From Leptospiraceae bacterium (GTDB lineage: Bacteria; Spirochaetota; Leptospiria; Leptospirales; Leptospiraceae): a stretch of DNA of 64,000 nucleotides. The notes beneath the pieces are model-generated. The model saw nothing but the letters and a program-made list of their open reading frames with translations, did not search any database and had not been told where the DNA came from. Positions 26,338 through 34,924 of the stretch are shown here, piece by piece; position 1 is the stretch's first letter, and every line of letters starts with the position of its first letter. The position numbers and the translations under genes are program-made. The stretch covers positions 310,001 through 374,000 of the forward strand of contig JADJSX010000008.1 in assembly GCA_016711485.1 (NCBI GenBank). The letters run 5' to 3'.

Positions 26338-26852
26338 GAGAAATCCTTGTAGAGTAAACTTGGCTGAATGCCGCTATTTGCTTGGTATTTCCCCGATTTA
26401 TATTCTGTAACTTCTCCTTGTACTGTATGGTAGAAAATCTGGCATATTTGAACATTCGGATAAATTACAAGTGGATGAATCACGGAAATTTCCAAGGTCC
26501 AAAACCCTTTGAATCCCACATCTCCAAAACCAGCAGTTACATGCACATACATACCTAGACGACCGATAGACGACCGACCCTCTAACATCGGAACTAGATT
26601 AAATGTCTCTGTATATTCCAAAGTTCTACCAAGATATAAAATTCCCGGTTCCAATAAATAACCATCTTCCGGAATGATAATTTTTTCCGAAGGATTAGGT
26701 TTTTTCATATCGAGCGGCATACTTGTGTATACCAGAAGTTCGTTATGAAGACGAAGGTTGTAGGAGTTTGGATTTAATAGTTTTTCATCGTAAGGATTGA
26801 TGTTAATATCTGTGCCAAGTTTTTTAGCGATTTCTTTTCCAGTGAGTATCAA
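26334..26852 (-). CDS. dcd: dCTP deaminase
   Basis: A 172-residue enzyme that deaminates dCTP to dUTP (or, in the bifunctional type, onward to dUMP) for thymidylate supply. The family core is intact: L-E-G-R-S-S-I-G-R-L-G-M, V-H-V-T-A-G-F-G-D-V-G-F-K-G and W-T-L-E-I with the catalytic Glu. The C-terminal lid holds Y-K-S-G-K-Y-Q-A-N-S-G-I-Q-P-S. The length is at the short end of the family. It sits two bases after the enoyl-CoA hydratase gene and overlaps the hydrolase gene by four, so it belongs to a tight minus-strand operon of unrelated functions. Confidence 0.95.
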   Translation of the reverse strand: MILTGKEIAKKLGTDININPYDEKLLNPNSYNLRLHNELLVYTSMPLDMKKPNPSEKIIIPEDGYLLEPGILYLGRTLEYTETFNLVPMLEGRSSIGRLGMYVHVTAGFGDVGFKGFWTLEISVIHPLVIYPNVQICQIFYHTVQGEVTEYKSGKYQANSGIQPSLLYKDFS

Positions 26853-26854
26853 AA

Positions 26855-27628
26855 TTATTCTCCAATAAAATTAGGTTTTCTTTTCTCTTTAAAGGCGGTT
26901 AACGCTTCATTTCTATCTTTTGTTTTTAAGGTTTGTAAATAACATGCTCTTTCCATGTCCAATGCTATATTTAAGTCTTGTGAAAGTCCGCTTTTGATTG
27001 CTTTTTTCGCCATTCGAACAGCAATTGGAGCAGACGCAGAAATTTCTTCTGCATAAGACCGAGTAAACTCAAAAATATTTACTCTATCAGAAATAAAATT
27101 CACAAGGCCTAAAGCTAATGCACTATTCGAATCTATTCTACGACCTGTAAAAATTAAATCCATTGCGCGGCTTACTCCAATTAGGCGAGATAGCCTTTGT
27201 GTTCCACCAGCACCAGGTATGATGCCTAATTTGGTTTCGGTAAGACCAATTTTTGATTCGTTTGCCATTATCCTTATATCACAGCAAAGAGCAATCTCAA
27301 GCCCACCACCGTAGGCATCTCCGTTTAATACGGCTACTGTAGGAAAGGGAAGATTTTCTAAAAAATTACAAGTGTAGCGAAACATATCTAAGAAATGAAT
27401 TACTTCTTTTTCGTTCATAGTCGCGCGTTCTTTTAAATCCGCACCTGCACAGAAAACTTTCTCACCCGAAGCTTGCAAAAATAAAACGCGAACGGCATTA
27501 CTACCTGCAACTTCTTGCAGGTTTTTTAAAAAAGAACTTAGCAATTCTCGGCTGACAGAGTTACTTGCTTCCGGTCGATTAAAGGTGATAGTTGCTTTAT
27601 GATTTTCGATGTCTAGGATTGTTGTCAT
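26855..27628 (-). CDS. Enoyl-CoA hydratase/isomerase family protein
   Basis: A 257-residue crotonase-fold enzyme. Both catalytic glutamates are present: Glu111 in G-G-G-L-E-I-A-L-C-C-D and Glu131 in L-T-E-T-K-L-G-I-I-P-G-A-G-G-T-Q-R-L. The oxyanion residues sit in F-C-A-G-A-D-L-K. This pattern fits a true hydratase (2-enoyl-CoA to 3-hydroxyacyl-CoA). Sequence style is also compatible with methylglutaconyl-CoA hydratase of leucine breakdown. It heads the operon with dcd and the hydrolase. Confidence 0.92.
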   Translation of the reverse strand: MTTILDIENHKATITFNRPEASNSVSRELLSSFLKNLQEVAGSNAVRVLFLQASGEKVFCAGADLKERATMNEKEVIHFLDMFRYTCNFLENLPFPTVAVLNGDAYGGGLEIALCCDIRIMANESKIGLTETKLGIIPGAGGTQRLSRLIGVSRAMDLIFTGRRIDSNSALALGLVNFISDRVNIFEFTRSYAEEISASAPIAVRMAKKAIKSGLSQDLNIALDMERACYLQTLKTKDRNEALTAFKEKRKPNFIGE

Positions 27629-27729
27629 GTAAATTCATGTTTAATGCTTTGCACTTGCATTACTGTAATTTAAAAAAAGCATAAGAGGAGTCAAGAAATA
27701 TTCCTTATTGGTTCCTACTACAAGACAAA

Positions 27730-28869
27730 TCACTTCCTTTCTAATAAAACCAGTGTTTCAAAATAGGGAGTTCTCGGAAAAAAGTCTGCAATCGTCACTT
27801 TTCTAAACTGATAGGAATCCATTATCTTTTTTAGATCTTGAATGAGAGTGATATAATTACAACTTGAATAGAGAATCTGCTTCGGTTTATTTATTAAAAT
27901 TTGTTCTAGAATAAGATTTCCTAATCCATTGCGTGGAGGATTCATCACCCAAATCGGTGTATTCAAATGTTTCTGAGAGATGCGCTCAGTGTATAAATTG
28001 CGAACGTGAAATTCTAAGTTTTTGATTTGATTGACTTTTGCGTTTTCTTTGGAATAAGAAACTGCGTTAGTTTCCACTTCATAACCTACCAGATTTGCAA
28101 CATGCGAAGATAGAAATATACTAATTAGACCAGATCCTGAAAAAAGTTCCAGTATATGACAATTATCCTCAGGAAGATATTGTAGAATTTTTTCCAACCA
28201 GTCTTCAATTAAGAAACGATTGATCTGGAAAAAACCATCTGGGGGAACTTTTATTTTTTTATTTCTAAAAATGAATTCGGACTCGTTTTTAGAATAATCC
28301 ACAACTTTGTTGGTTAATCGTAATTTAACTTCTTTTTCAGAAGTCGGTTTATAATTAGAAATATTTTGGTTTATTTCTTCCGGCAAATTCCTACAACCAT
28401 AATTAGGAAATGGAATTAAATTATTGGTACCAATTTGGAAAAACCCTTTTTGCTCGTTTTGAGTTTTAAACTGCACATTATTTCTATATCCACTCTCTTT
28501 TTCAAAAAGCATTTCGACAGATTCAGAATTTAAAGCAAACATGGGAAACTTATGATTGTATTCATTTAGAAATAGATTTTTTTTAAGTTCTAACTCATTT
28601 GAATAAGGAAGATGGCGAAAGGAGCATCCTCCGCATAATAAGAATATATCGCAATCTGATTGGATTCGATATGGTGAAGCCTCTAGCACTCGAATTACTT
28701 TTACCTGTTTGAATTTTTTGGTAATACTGATGGCTTCGCATTTGACGAGTTCTCCCGGAATTGCGCCTGTTATAAAAAATGTCTCGCCATCTAAATAACC
28801 TAAACAAAACCCATTGTTGACCCATTTCTCAGCTCGTATTATGATTGGTTTGTTATGCTCATGCCTCAT
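27730..28869 (-). CDS. RNA m5U methyltransferase (RlmD/TrmA family)
   Basis: A 379-residue SAM-dependent RNA uracil-5-methyltransferase. It has an N-terminal TRAM-like domain (about 1-62) and an iron-sulfur site C-D-I-F-L-L-C-G-G-C (Cys73, 79, 82). A fourth Cys lies near 170. The F-F-Q-I-N motif, SAM-binding E-L-F-S-G-S-G-L, N-P-P-R-N-G-L and the catalytic Cys in L-Y-S-S-C-N-Y follow. The cluster type points to the RlmD/RumA branch acting on 23S rRNA, but the exact uridine cannot be told. It is slightly shorter than E. coli RlmD (433). Confidence 0.9.
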   Translation of the reverse strand: MRHEHNKPIIIRAEKWVNNGFCLGYLDGETFFITGAIPGELVKCEAISITKKFKQVKVIRVLEASPYRIQSDCDIFLLCGGCSFRHLPYSNELELKKNLFLNEYNHKFPMFALNSESVEMLFEKESGYRNNVQFKTQNEQKGFFQIGTNNLIPFPNYGCRNLPEEINQNISNYKPTSEKEVKLRLTNKVVDYSKNESEFIFRNKKIKVPPDGFFQINRFLIEDWLEKILQYLPEDNCHILELFSGSGLISIFLSSHVANLVGYEVETNAVSYSKENAKVNQIKNLEFHVRNLYTERISQKHLNTPIWVMNPPRNGLGNLILEQILINKPKQILYSSCNYITLIQDLKKIMDSYQFRKVTIADFFPRTPYFETLVLLERK

Positions 28870-29036
28870 TTAATCCATTGCTACTGAATTACTTTTTATG
28901 AATACAAAAATCTGAGAGTAAAATCCATATCTTCCTTTCTAAGAAAATACTAACTGGCCATAGTTGTTCCTACAATAATGTGAAATTTATTTCTTTGAGA
29001 TGGGAAGTCAAAAAAAATCGAGTAAGTGCGTAAAAA

Positions 29037-29606
29037 ATGATCTTTTTTGTGAGCAGAATTTCCTTTTTAAGAACTAGTATTTGTATGAAGACAATTACTT
29101 TTAACCAAGATCAAAAAATAAATATGAAATCACATAGCGTAGAAATAACTCCATGTAGTTTTCGCATTCCTGATTATCTTAAAAGTGAATACAAGAAAAA
29201 AATTGAAAAACATAATAATCTAAGCATGTATTTTTATTTTTTACTTAGAAGGTATAAACATATTGCGTATACTGGCGGATTGCCGCAATATAAAAGTATC
29301 AAGAAAGTTTACCAAGATAGAGGGCTTAACGCTCAGCAAGTTAGTCTTAGGGCATCTAGTGAAGATTGGTCTGAGTTTAAAATATTGTCAGAGGCCTTGC
29401 AGATGAGTATGTGTAAACTTTTTGTTTATTTTCTTCTTTTAGATAGCTCAGAAATTCCTAATCTTTTAAAAAAATATTTTGATAGAACGATTGTTACTTG
29501 GCCTCAAAAATATCGGATTGGGTGTATAATAACCCTGTCATCTAAAAATGAATTCTTGGAGCGTAATTTTAGATTTCGGCGTGATCGTTGTATTTATAAT
29601 ATATAG
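29037..29606 (+). CDS. DUF1564 family protein, diverged copy
   Basis: A protein of up to 189 residues in the leptospiral DUF1564 family, seen by comparison with the second copy at 47316-47867. Shared features are an N-terminal I-P-D-Y-L (I-P-E-S-L in the other copy), L-L-R-R-Y, a Y-Q-x-x-G-L-N turn, and S-E-D-W-S-E-F facing S-D-W-I-E-L. A hydrophobic C-terminal helix with C-K-L-F-V-Y-F-L-L-L-D follows. The family's function is unknown; a small helical, possibly DNA-binding protein is a guess. The start is uncertain: ATGs at 29037, 29085 and 29124 are all possible and none has a strong ribosome site. Confidence 0.72.
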   Translation: MIFFVSRISFLRTSICMKTITFNQDQKINMKSHSVEITPCSFRIPDYLKSEYKKKIEKHNNLSMYFYFLLRRYKHIAYTGGLPQYKSIKKVYQDRGLNAQQVSLRASSEDWSEFKILSEALQMSMCKLFVYFLLLDSSEIPNLLKKYFDRTIVTWPQKYRIGCIITLSSKNEFLERNFRFRRDRCIYNI

Positions 29607-29913
29607 CAACAATAACATCCTATGTAGGTTTTTTTGGAACGTTATTAAAGTGATTAAATTCTTTTTTGAATTGATAGAATTTTTACTAGATGTAGATTTT
29701 TTTTAAAAGAATGCCCTGTGAAGGTATTAAAATCATTTAAGCAGTCTTAGGGTAGGTAATTGAAAATACATACCTATTCAGAAATAATTTCTGTCAAAAG
29801 TGCCAAGCTCCGAGTAGCCATGGAAAAAACTATAAACCTTTAGTAGGAACAACTTCTTCCTGGTTGAGATGCAATCTTCTAAAATAAAATGCTTCCTTTT
29901 CTTGTGAATAACC
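29607..29913. other. Non-coding stretch before tRNA-Ser
   Basis: About 300 AT-rich bases with no open frame longer than about 30 codons that I would support and no clear repeat. I see nothing that can be named. Confidence 0.4.
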
Positions 29914-29942
29914 TTGACAGGAAAGCCGCTTTAAAAGACAAA
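29914..29942 (+). promoter_or_regulatory. Possible tRNA promoter
   Basis: TTGACA at 29914-29919 matches a -35 box, and a 17-base spacer leads to GACAAA, a poor -10, about 17 bases before tRNA-Ser. The spacing is right and the -10 is weak. Confidence 0.3.
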
Positions 29943-29958
29943 GAAAATGGAATTTTGG

Positions 29959-30043
29959 GAGAGGTGTCAGAGTGGTCTAATGAAGCGGTCTTGAAAACCG
30001 TCGTGTGAAAGCACCGTGGGTTCGAATCCTACCCTCTCCGCCA
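29959..30043 (+). tRNA. tRNA-Ser (UGA)
   Basis: An 85-base class II tRNA. The acceptor GGAGAGG pairs with CCTCTCC, and the anticodon stem CGGTC/TTGAAAA gives TGA. It has a long variable arm and T loop TTCGAAT. Discriminator G is followed by an encoded CCA (30041-30043), unlike the other four tRNAs here. Confidence 0.95.
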
Positions 30044-30054
30044 AATTTTCATAC

Positions 30055-30142
<88 letters not shown>

Positions 30143-30170
30143 ATTTACTGGTAGGAACAATTACAAACTC

Positions 30171-30590
30171 TTGGAAAATACAAGTAACAGTCTATTTCAG
30201 CATAAGTATTTTTTGATTTCTAAAGATTATTATCAAAAAGTAATATTTTTTTTGAAATCGGAAGACGGATTAAGGGACATAGCTATTTTACCCCTCTTTT
30301 TTTCTTGGGTTCCTATCCTAATTTTCAAATCGGAAAATCCAGTGATTAAGAAAAGCTGTCTTTACTCACTGTTATTTTCTTCGTATTTTTTTATTTTTCT
30401 ATTTGCGAGTATGATTGCCAATACGATCCCTTTTGTTGGGAGTTTGCTGGCAAATCTTTTACATTTTGTAGGAACAACTACTTATCTTGGGCTTTCTTGT
30501 TTTTTTATTTACTCCTATCATAGAAATAAAACTCTTGATATGGCAGTTATTGACAAACATTACGAATACCTTGTCACGAATCTGTTTTAG
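30171..30590 (+). CDS. Small membrane protein of unknown function
   Basis: A 139-residue protein with three hydrophobic segments (about 38-52, 64-88 and 92-115), squeezed between tRNA-Ser and tRNA-Arg. The glycine/proline turn I-P-F-V-G-S-L-L between helices recalls Tic20/DUF4870-like proteins, but I would not assign it. The start is a TTG at 30171 with TAGGAAC in front, and no ATG is available near the N terminus. It ends eight bases before tRNA-Arg. Confidence 0.6.
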   Translation: MENTSNSLFQHKYFLISKDYYQKVIFFLKSEDGLRDIAILPLFFSWVPILIFKSENPVIKKSCLYSLLFSSYFFIFLFASMIANTIPFVGSLLANLLHFVGTTTYLGLSCFFIYSYHRNKTLDMAVIDKHYEYLVTNLF

Positions 30591-30598
30591 TATATAAC

Positions 30599-30672
30599 GC
30601 GCTTGTAGCTCAACTGGATAGAGCATCTGACTACGGATCAGAAGGTTAGGGGTTCAAATCCCTTCAAGCGCA
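30599..30672 (+). tRNA. tRNA-Arg (ACG)
   Basis: A 74-base cloverleaf. The acceptor GCGCTTG pairs with CAAGCGC. The anticodon stem TCTGA/TCAGA encloses CTACGGA (anticodon ACG, wobble A expected to become inosine). T loop is TTCAAAT. No CCA is encoded. Confidence 0.95.
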
Positions 30673-30689
30673 GTCTCTATTGAAAAACC

Positions 30690-31946
30690 ATGGCACTACC
30701 AAATTATCCACTTGAAAGTCAGATTGAGAAAATCAATATCTTCAAACTTTCTTATAATTTTATTTTACTGGTTATTATATTTTTTACTTTTTTAGATTTT
30801 GTTTTCCTGAGAGATTTTCCTGCCTTACATATATTAAATTTAATCAAAGTATTTATTGTGGTTTTACTTCATCCTTTTCTAAAACCATTAAATATTTCAA
30901 AAGCTGATGAAGTGGAAGTGAAAACGTTTTTGGCTATAGTAATTGCATTACCAATAAATCTTTTTTTTGCGATTGGTGCGCATGAGTTTTGGTCAGAGCA
31001 AAATATTCCTGTCGTTAAGGAAACGTATTATTATCTCCTACAGTATTGCGTTTACCTGCTGTTAATCTCATCTTGTCTTCGGTTGAAATTTTTACAATCT
31101 TCGATCGTTTCTGGTCTTTATGTATTATTTTATTCTTTTTTACTTTTAATACATAAGCCAATATTTCAAAGTAACAAAGAGATTCAGTTTTATTTATTTC
31201 AGTGTTCAATTCTGGCTATTATTCCATGTGTTGGATTTGGAATGACTTACTTTGTTGACAAATATATTAAAAACCAAGTTCGTTTGATTGAACAAACAGA
31301 ATTTTGGAAAAACTATTCCGAAATTCTTTTAAAACAAAATCTTCCTACTCCTAAAACGGGGCAACCAGGTGTTCTTCCCGTAACCTATTACTTACAAAAT
31401 ATTTCTCTTCTCTATTTTGATATTACTGGGATTGCGAATTACTTTCGTGCAAAAGAAACTCTCATTGGACTCGATGAATTCCTAAAACAGCTTTTTTTAA
31501 AAGGAAAAGAATTTTGTATAGAGCATCGAATCGAAGAGCACGAAGAAGAGGGAAAGTATTGGTTCTTAGTTCTAGACCATCCCGCAGGGACAAATCCTGA
31601 GTATGCGGATCCACTTGCTGACTTAGCACTCTATTTCCAAAAGCAATTTCAAATTATCTGCTCCGAAAATCGTCTCAAGTTAGATCTTCGTATGGGAATG
31701 GCAAGCGGCAGATACGTAGATTACGCTACCGATGCCCAAAAAATTGACATCTTCTATATCAACAAATCATTCGTAGACGCAGACGATATGGAAAAACACG
31801 GAGTCAACGGCGAAATACAAGTAACTGCAGCAACTTACGAACTTTTAAAAGAGAGATTTTTATTTATTAAACGCGGACAGTTTTCTCTCAATAAAAATAA
31901 GGCTGATTTAACTACCGACCTGTATTTACTTTCAGGTAGAGTGTAA
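30690..31946 (+). CDS. Six-helix membrane protein with degenerate class III cyclase domain
   Basis: A 418-residue protein with about six membrane helices (residues 20-200), a short linker and a C-terminal domain shaped like a class III nucleotide cyclase. The first metal Asp is kept (L-L-Y-F-D-I-T-G-I-A-N-Y), as is L-R-M-G-M-A-S-G. The second metal region is E-E-G-K-Y-W-F in place of G-D, and the Y-D-x-W-G-x-x-V-N-x-A-S-R stretch has become F-Y-I-N-K-S-F-V-D-A-D-D. It is probably inactive as a cyclase and may act as a sensor or partner. It starts 17 bases after tRNA-Arg. Confidence 0.7.
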   Translation: MALPNYPLESQIEKINIFKLSYNFILLVIIFFTFLDFVFLRDFPALHILNLIKVFIVVLLHPFLKPLNISKADEVEVKTFLAIVIALPINLFFAIGAHEFWSEQNIPVVKETYYYLLQYCVYLLLISSCLRLKFLQSSIVSGLYVLFYSFLLLIHKPIFQSNKEIQFYLFQCSILAIIPCVGFGMTYFVDKYIKNQVRLIEQTEFWKNYSEILLKQNLPTPKTGQPGVLPVTYYLQNISLLYFDITGIANYFRAKETLIGLDEFLKQLFLKGKEFCIEHRIEEHEEEGKYWFLVLDHPAGTNPEYADPLADLALYFQKQFQIICSENRLKLDLRMGMASGRYVDYATDAQKIDIFYINKSFVDADDMEKHGVNGEIQVTAATYELLKERFLFIKRGQFSLNKNKADLTTDLYLLSGRV

Positions 31947-31978
31947 ATACAGGTCGTTGCGACTTTTTTAAAAACGGA

Positions 31979-32464
31979 TCAGTAACTTCCGATGTTAGTC
32001 ACCTTAGGAGTCGTAATGGAGTCATGGCCTTCAGGTACTAGCACACGAATTGGAGCGGGCATTCCTTTTGCTGGATCATCTTTCGCTATCCAAATTTGGT
32101 AGACTTTCCCTTTGATTGCTGTTTTCCCATAACCATCCTTATTCGAGTATGTTACGTTCACTCTAGTTACCTGAATAGGATTTGCATAATGCTTTATGTT
32201 ATTAAAGTCCTTCTTCAGACCAAACTGAGCAACGGTGCTTCTTAGGCTTCCGTCTTCGTTGACCAAAGATCCGCCAGCAATTTCTTTGAACTGCACTGCT
32301 GCCGCTTCAAGACTCCCAGAATTCCGCAGAATATTCACATACTTTTCGAGAATCGATTTTACATCAGCCGGAAGGGTTTCTACCGGAATATCCTTTGCTT
32401 GTGAAAAAAGGGAAAGGGAAAAAAGAAAAATACTTACACAAAAAAAAATTTTGAACTGTTTCAT
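31979..32464 (-). CDS. Exported protein of unknown function
   Basis: A 161-residue protein with a typical signal peptide ending L-F-S-Q-A-K, a short helical region (about 35-65) and a beta-rich second half. That half contains T-A-I-K-G-K-V-Y-Q-I-W-I and V-L-V-P-E-G-H-D-S. AAAGGAG sits six bases before the ATG, a strong ribosome site. No family is recognised; it is expected in the periplasm or at the surface. Confidence 0.72.
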   Translation of the reverse strand: MKQFKIFFCVSIFLFSLSLFSQAKDIPVETLPADVKSILEKYVNILRNSGSLEAAAVQFKEIAGGSLVNEDGSLRSTVAQFGLKKDFNNIKHYANPIQVTRVNVTYSNKDGYGKTAIKGKVYQIWIAKDDPAKGMPAPIRVLVPEGHDSITTPKVTNIGSY

Positions 32465-32690
32465 TGAATCTCCTTTGAATCTAAGTAATATATATTTTAG
32501 GAAATTTCTTGCAACTAAAAAATAAGGTAACTATTCAGTGCCGAGAAAACATTAGAAGAAATTAAGCATACAATAATTTCTCTGCAATAAAAAACTGGTT
32601 TGGGTGGTATCCAAGTCGCTGGTAGGCTTCCTTTGGTTTTCGAAAAAAATTTGTCTTGTAAATTTGTTCCATTAACTTATATTCATTACA

Positions 32691-33710
32691 ATGCAATCTT
32701 TTCGAAATTTTAAACGAATATTTTTATTTAACTCAATTTTTATATTGATTTCTTTATCCGCTCAATCCGATTCAAAAGAAACTCTCAAACCAATCGATTC
32801 AAAGAATAAATGGGGCTATATTGTATCATCCTCACTTCCTAAATTTTCAGTGGATTATCTCGAATCTATTTCTAAGTCTTACGAAATTCTTTGTATAAAC
32901 GGATTAGAATTAAATGGAAAGGGGCAACTTCGTTATACCTCCCAGTTTGTGGATAAGATTTCTAAATCTGGTTTAAAGTCAAAGGACAAACAAAAAGTTA
33001 TTCTTTATCCGATGATAATTTTTTCCTCCATCAGAGATGGAATCGAATTATTAAATAGTGAAAAGTCTAAACGCAAAGCAATTGATCTAATTGTGGAATT
33101 TCTAAAAGACCAGTCTTTTACAGGAGTTCATCTGGATATTGAGTATTTGCCTCCAGAATATGACTTGAAGCTGGCAGATTTTCTAAAAGAACTAAAAACC
33201 GAATTAAACGAAAAGAATTTCAAGCTAACGTTTGCCTTTTTCCCGCAAGTAGATTTTCCTTCTCAGATCAGCAAACTTCATAATGCAGAAAAAATTGCAT
33301 CCTCCGTGGACGAGATTGTTCTTATGAGTTACGATTATCATAACAGAAAAACAGAGGCTGGTTGCGTAACATCGCTCGAATGGACAAGAAAGAATCTAAC
33401 GTATCTATTAAAATTTTTCAAACCAGAACAAGTCTGGCTCGGGATGCCTGCTTACGGATACGAATGGGTTATTGATTCCAAGCGGGTAAATATAGTATCC
33501 GCTCGCGACGGTGAGTATTATGGAAAAACATGGAAAGGTACAAGAGAGACTTCCGGTTGTTTAAAAATTGTTCGGGAAGACAAAAAAAAACAAAGTATGA
33601 TTTTTTTAGCTGATGAAGAGATTAGAAATAAAATGAAAGAAATCGCAGAGGAATTTAAAATCCGAGGCACTGCCATTTGGCGACTCGGGTTGGAAGAGAA
33701 AGAAGATTAA
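32691..33710 (+). CDS. Exported glycoside hydrolase family 18 protein
   Basis: A 339-residue secreted TIM-barrel enzyme with a signal peptide (about 1-24). The GH18 active site is F-T-G-V-H-L-D-I-E-Y, with the catalytic Glu and a preceding Asp. V-L-M-S-Y-D-Y-H, W-L-G-M-P-A-Y-G-Y-E-W and the final strand R-G-T-A-I-W-R-L-G follow. The short length and lack of binding modules match the spore-germination/peptidoglycan branch more than chitinases. It is better preserved than the GH18-like protein at 23704-24720. Confidence 0.83.
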   Translation: MQSFRNFKRIFLFNSIFILISLSAQSDSKETLKPIDSKNKWGYIVSSSLPKFSVDYLESISKSYEILCINGLELNGKGQLRYTSQFVDKISKSGLKSKDKQKVILYPMIIFSSIRDGIELLNSEKSKRKAIDLIVEFLKDQSFTGVHLDIEYLPPEYDLKLADFLKELKTELNEKNFKLTFAFFPQVDFPSQISKLHNAEKIASSVDEIVLMSYDYHNRKTEAGCVTSLEWTRKNLTYLLKFFKPEQVWLGMPAYGYEWVIDSKRVNIVSARDGEYYGKTWKGTRETSGCLKIVREDKKKQSMIFLADEEIRNKMKEIAEEFKIRGTAIWRLGLEEKED

Positions 33711-33717
33711 GTTTTTT

Positions 33718-33926
33718 GCCACAGAGACACGGAGGCACAGAGAAAAAGAGTTTTGTCAGAGAGTTTGTTTTGAAAATTAAAGTTTATTATTGGTATTTAA
33801 GCTCTTTCATTTTTAATTTTTAAATCTTAATCGAACATCAAACTTTCATACGCTCTCTTTAACATAATAAATATTAATCAACCAAAGATATACCAAAAAA
33901 CCTCTGTGTCTCAGTGCCTCTGTGGC
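33718..33926. repeat. MITE-like element bounded by inverted CACAGAG repeats
   Basis: The left arm (33718-33745) begins GCCACAGAGACACGGAGG. The right arm (33901-33926) reads, on the minus strand, GCCACAGAGGCACTGAG and onward. The arms enclose about 155 AT-rich bases without a gene. It fills the gap between the GH18 and yebC ends. A single arm also occurs at 1456-1483. Confidence 0.65.
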
Positions 33927-33936
33927 AAATTCGCAT

Positions 33937-34680
33937 TTACCCCATATTCAGTTCAGCAGAAAGCTCAAAGTTAGAATTTACATTTTGCACATCATCGTGA
34001 GATTCAAACATATCTAACATCTTCATTACTTTTTCGGCGATTGCTTGGTCAGAAACTTCCACAGTTACAGAAGGAACAAATTTCACTTCCGACTCAAGTG
34101 CCTGTAAACCTTTTCCGTTGATCGCTTCCTGAACTTTTTCATAAGCCTCAGGCTGTGCAGTAATTTGAAATACATCTTCTTGTAAAACCACATCATCAGC
34201 ACCAGCATCAACTACTAGATCGACTAACGCATCTTCAGAAATTTGATCGGCGGAAACTACGATGATTGCCTTTTTCTCAAAGAGCCGACTAACGCTTCCT
34301 GGATTCGCCAAGGAACCGCCAAATTTGGTGAGAATATTTTTGATTTCCGGAGTAGTTCTAGATTTTTTATCAGTTGTGACCGAAACCATGAGAGCAATTC
34401 CGCCCGGAGCATAACATTCATACAAACAATCTTCATAAGTCACACCTTCTAATTCGCCAGCGCCTTTTTTGATTGCGCGTTCGATATTGTCTTTAGGCAT
34501 ATTTGCTGATTTGGCTTTTAAAACTGCGACGCGGAGTCTTGGATTAGCCTCAGGGTCTGAGCCGCCCATTCTTGCTGCCACTGTGATTTCTTTTGCGTAT
34601 CTTGTAAAAATCGCGCCTCTTTTAGAATCAATGATTTCTTTTTTTCTTTTGATTGTTGCCCATTTCGAGTGTCCTGACAT
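33937..34680 (-). CDS. yebC: YebC/PmpR (TACO1) family regulator
   Basis: A 247-residue protein with the near-invariant start M-S-G-H-S-K-W-A-T-I-K and K-R-G-A-I-F-T-R. It also has N-P-R-L-R, A-N-M-P-K-D-N-I-E-R-A-I and the acidic second domain typical of YebC. Members act as DNA-binding regulators, and some as ribosome-associated factors that ease translation of proline runs. A GAGAGGA ribosome site precedes the ATG. It stands alone and is flanked by repeats on both sides. Confidence 0.94.
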   Translation of the reverse strand: MSGHSKWATIKRKKEIIDSKRGAIFTRYAKEITVAARMGGSDPEANPRLRVAVLKAKSANMPKDNIERAIKKGAGELEGVTYEDCLYECYAPGGIALMVSVTTDKKSRTTPEIKNILTKFGGSLANPGSVSRLFEKKAIIVVSADQISEDALVDLVVDAGADDVVLQEDVFQITAQPEAYEKVQEAINGKGLQALESEVKFVPSVTVEVSDQAIAEKVMKMLDMFESHDDVQNVNSNFELSAELNMG

Positions 34681-34782
34681 ATAAATCCTCTCTCAAACTA
34701 ACTATAGAACCATTGTTTTTAAACATCGGTTTTTTTGAAAATGATTTTTTCTGGACGTTGCGGTGATCTTATCCTATTAGAG

Positions 34783-34801
34783 ACAGGTTTGAAACCTGTC
34801 C
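34783..34801. repeat. Short palindrome upstream of yebC
   Basis: GACAGGTTTGAAACCTGTC is a perfect 9-bp stem around one base, with no T run on either side that would make it a clear terminator. Confidence 0.6.
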
Positions 34802-34812
34802 CTAAGTAGTAA

Positions 34813-34882
34813 AACCACCGCCGCGCTCGCACTATTGTCAAAAATTTGTATTCACAAATTTTTGACACCGTTTGATCGCTAA
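34813..34882 (+). repeat. Stem-bearing intergenic repeat, copy B
   Basis: The flank CCGCCGCGCTCGC and the end TTTGATCGCTAAC match copies A and C. The 13-bp stem is a different sequence, GTCAAAAATTTGT (34837-34849) with ACAAATTTTTGAC (34854-34866), and the loop is four bases. Confidence 0.7.
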
Positions 34883-34924
34883 CGCTAGTATTTGTAGGAC
34901 TGAAAAGCTATATTGAAAAAAATG

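Noticed and set aside
32597..32625. Similarity of GGTTTGGGTGGTATCCAAG to the core of the MITE-like repeat
   Set aside because: Only about 20 bases resemble each other and neither inverted ends nor the rest of the core are present; probably chance.
34783..34801. Rho-independent terminator at the GACAGGTTT palindrome
   Set aside because: No T tract follows in either direction, and it lies more than 120 bases from the nearest stop; kept only as a palindrome.
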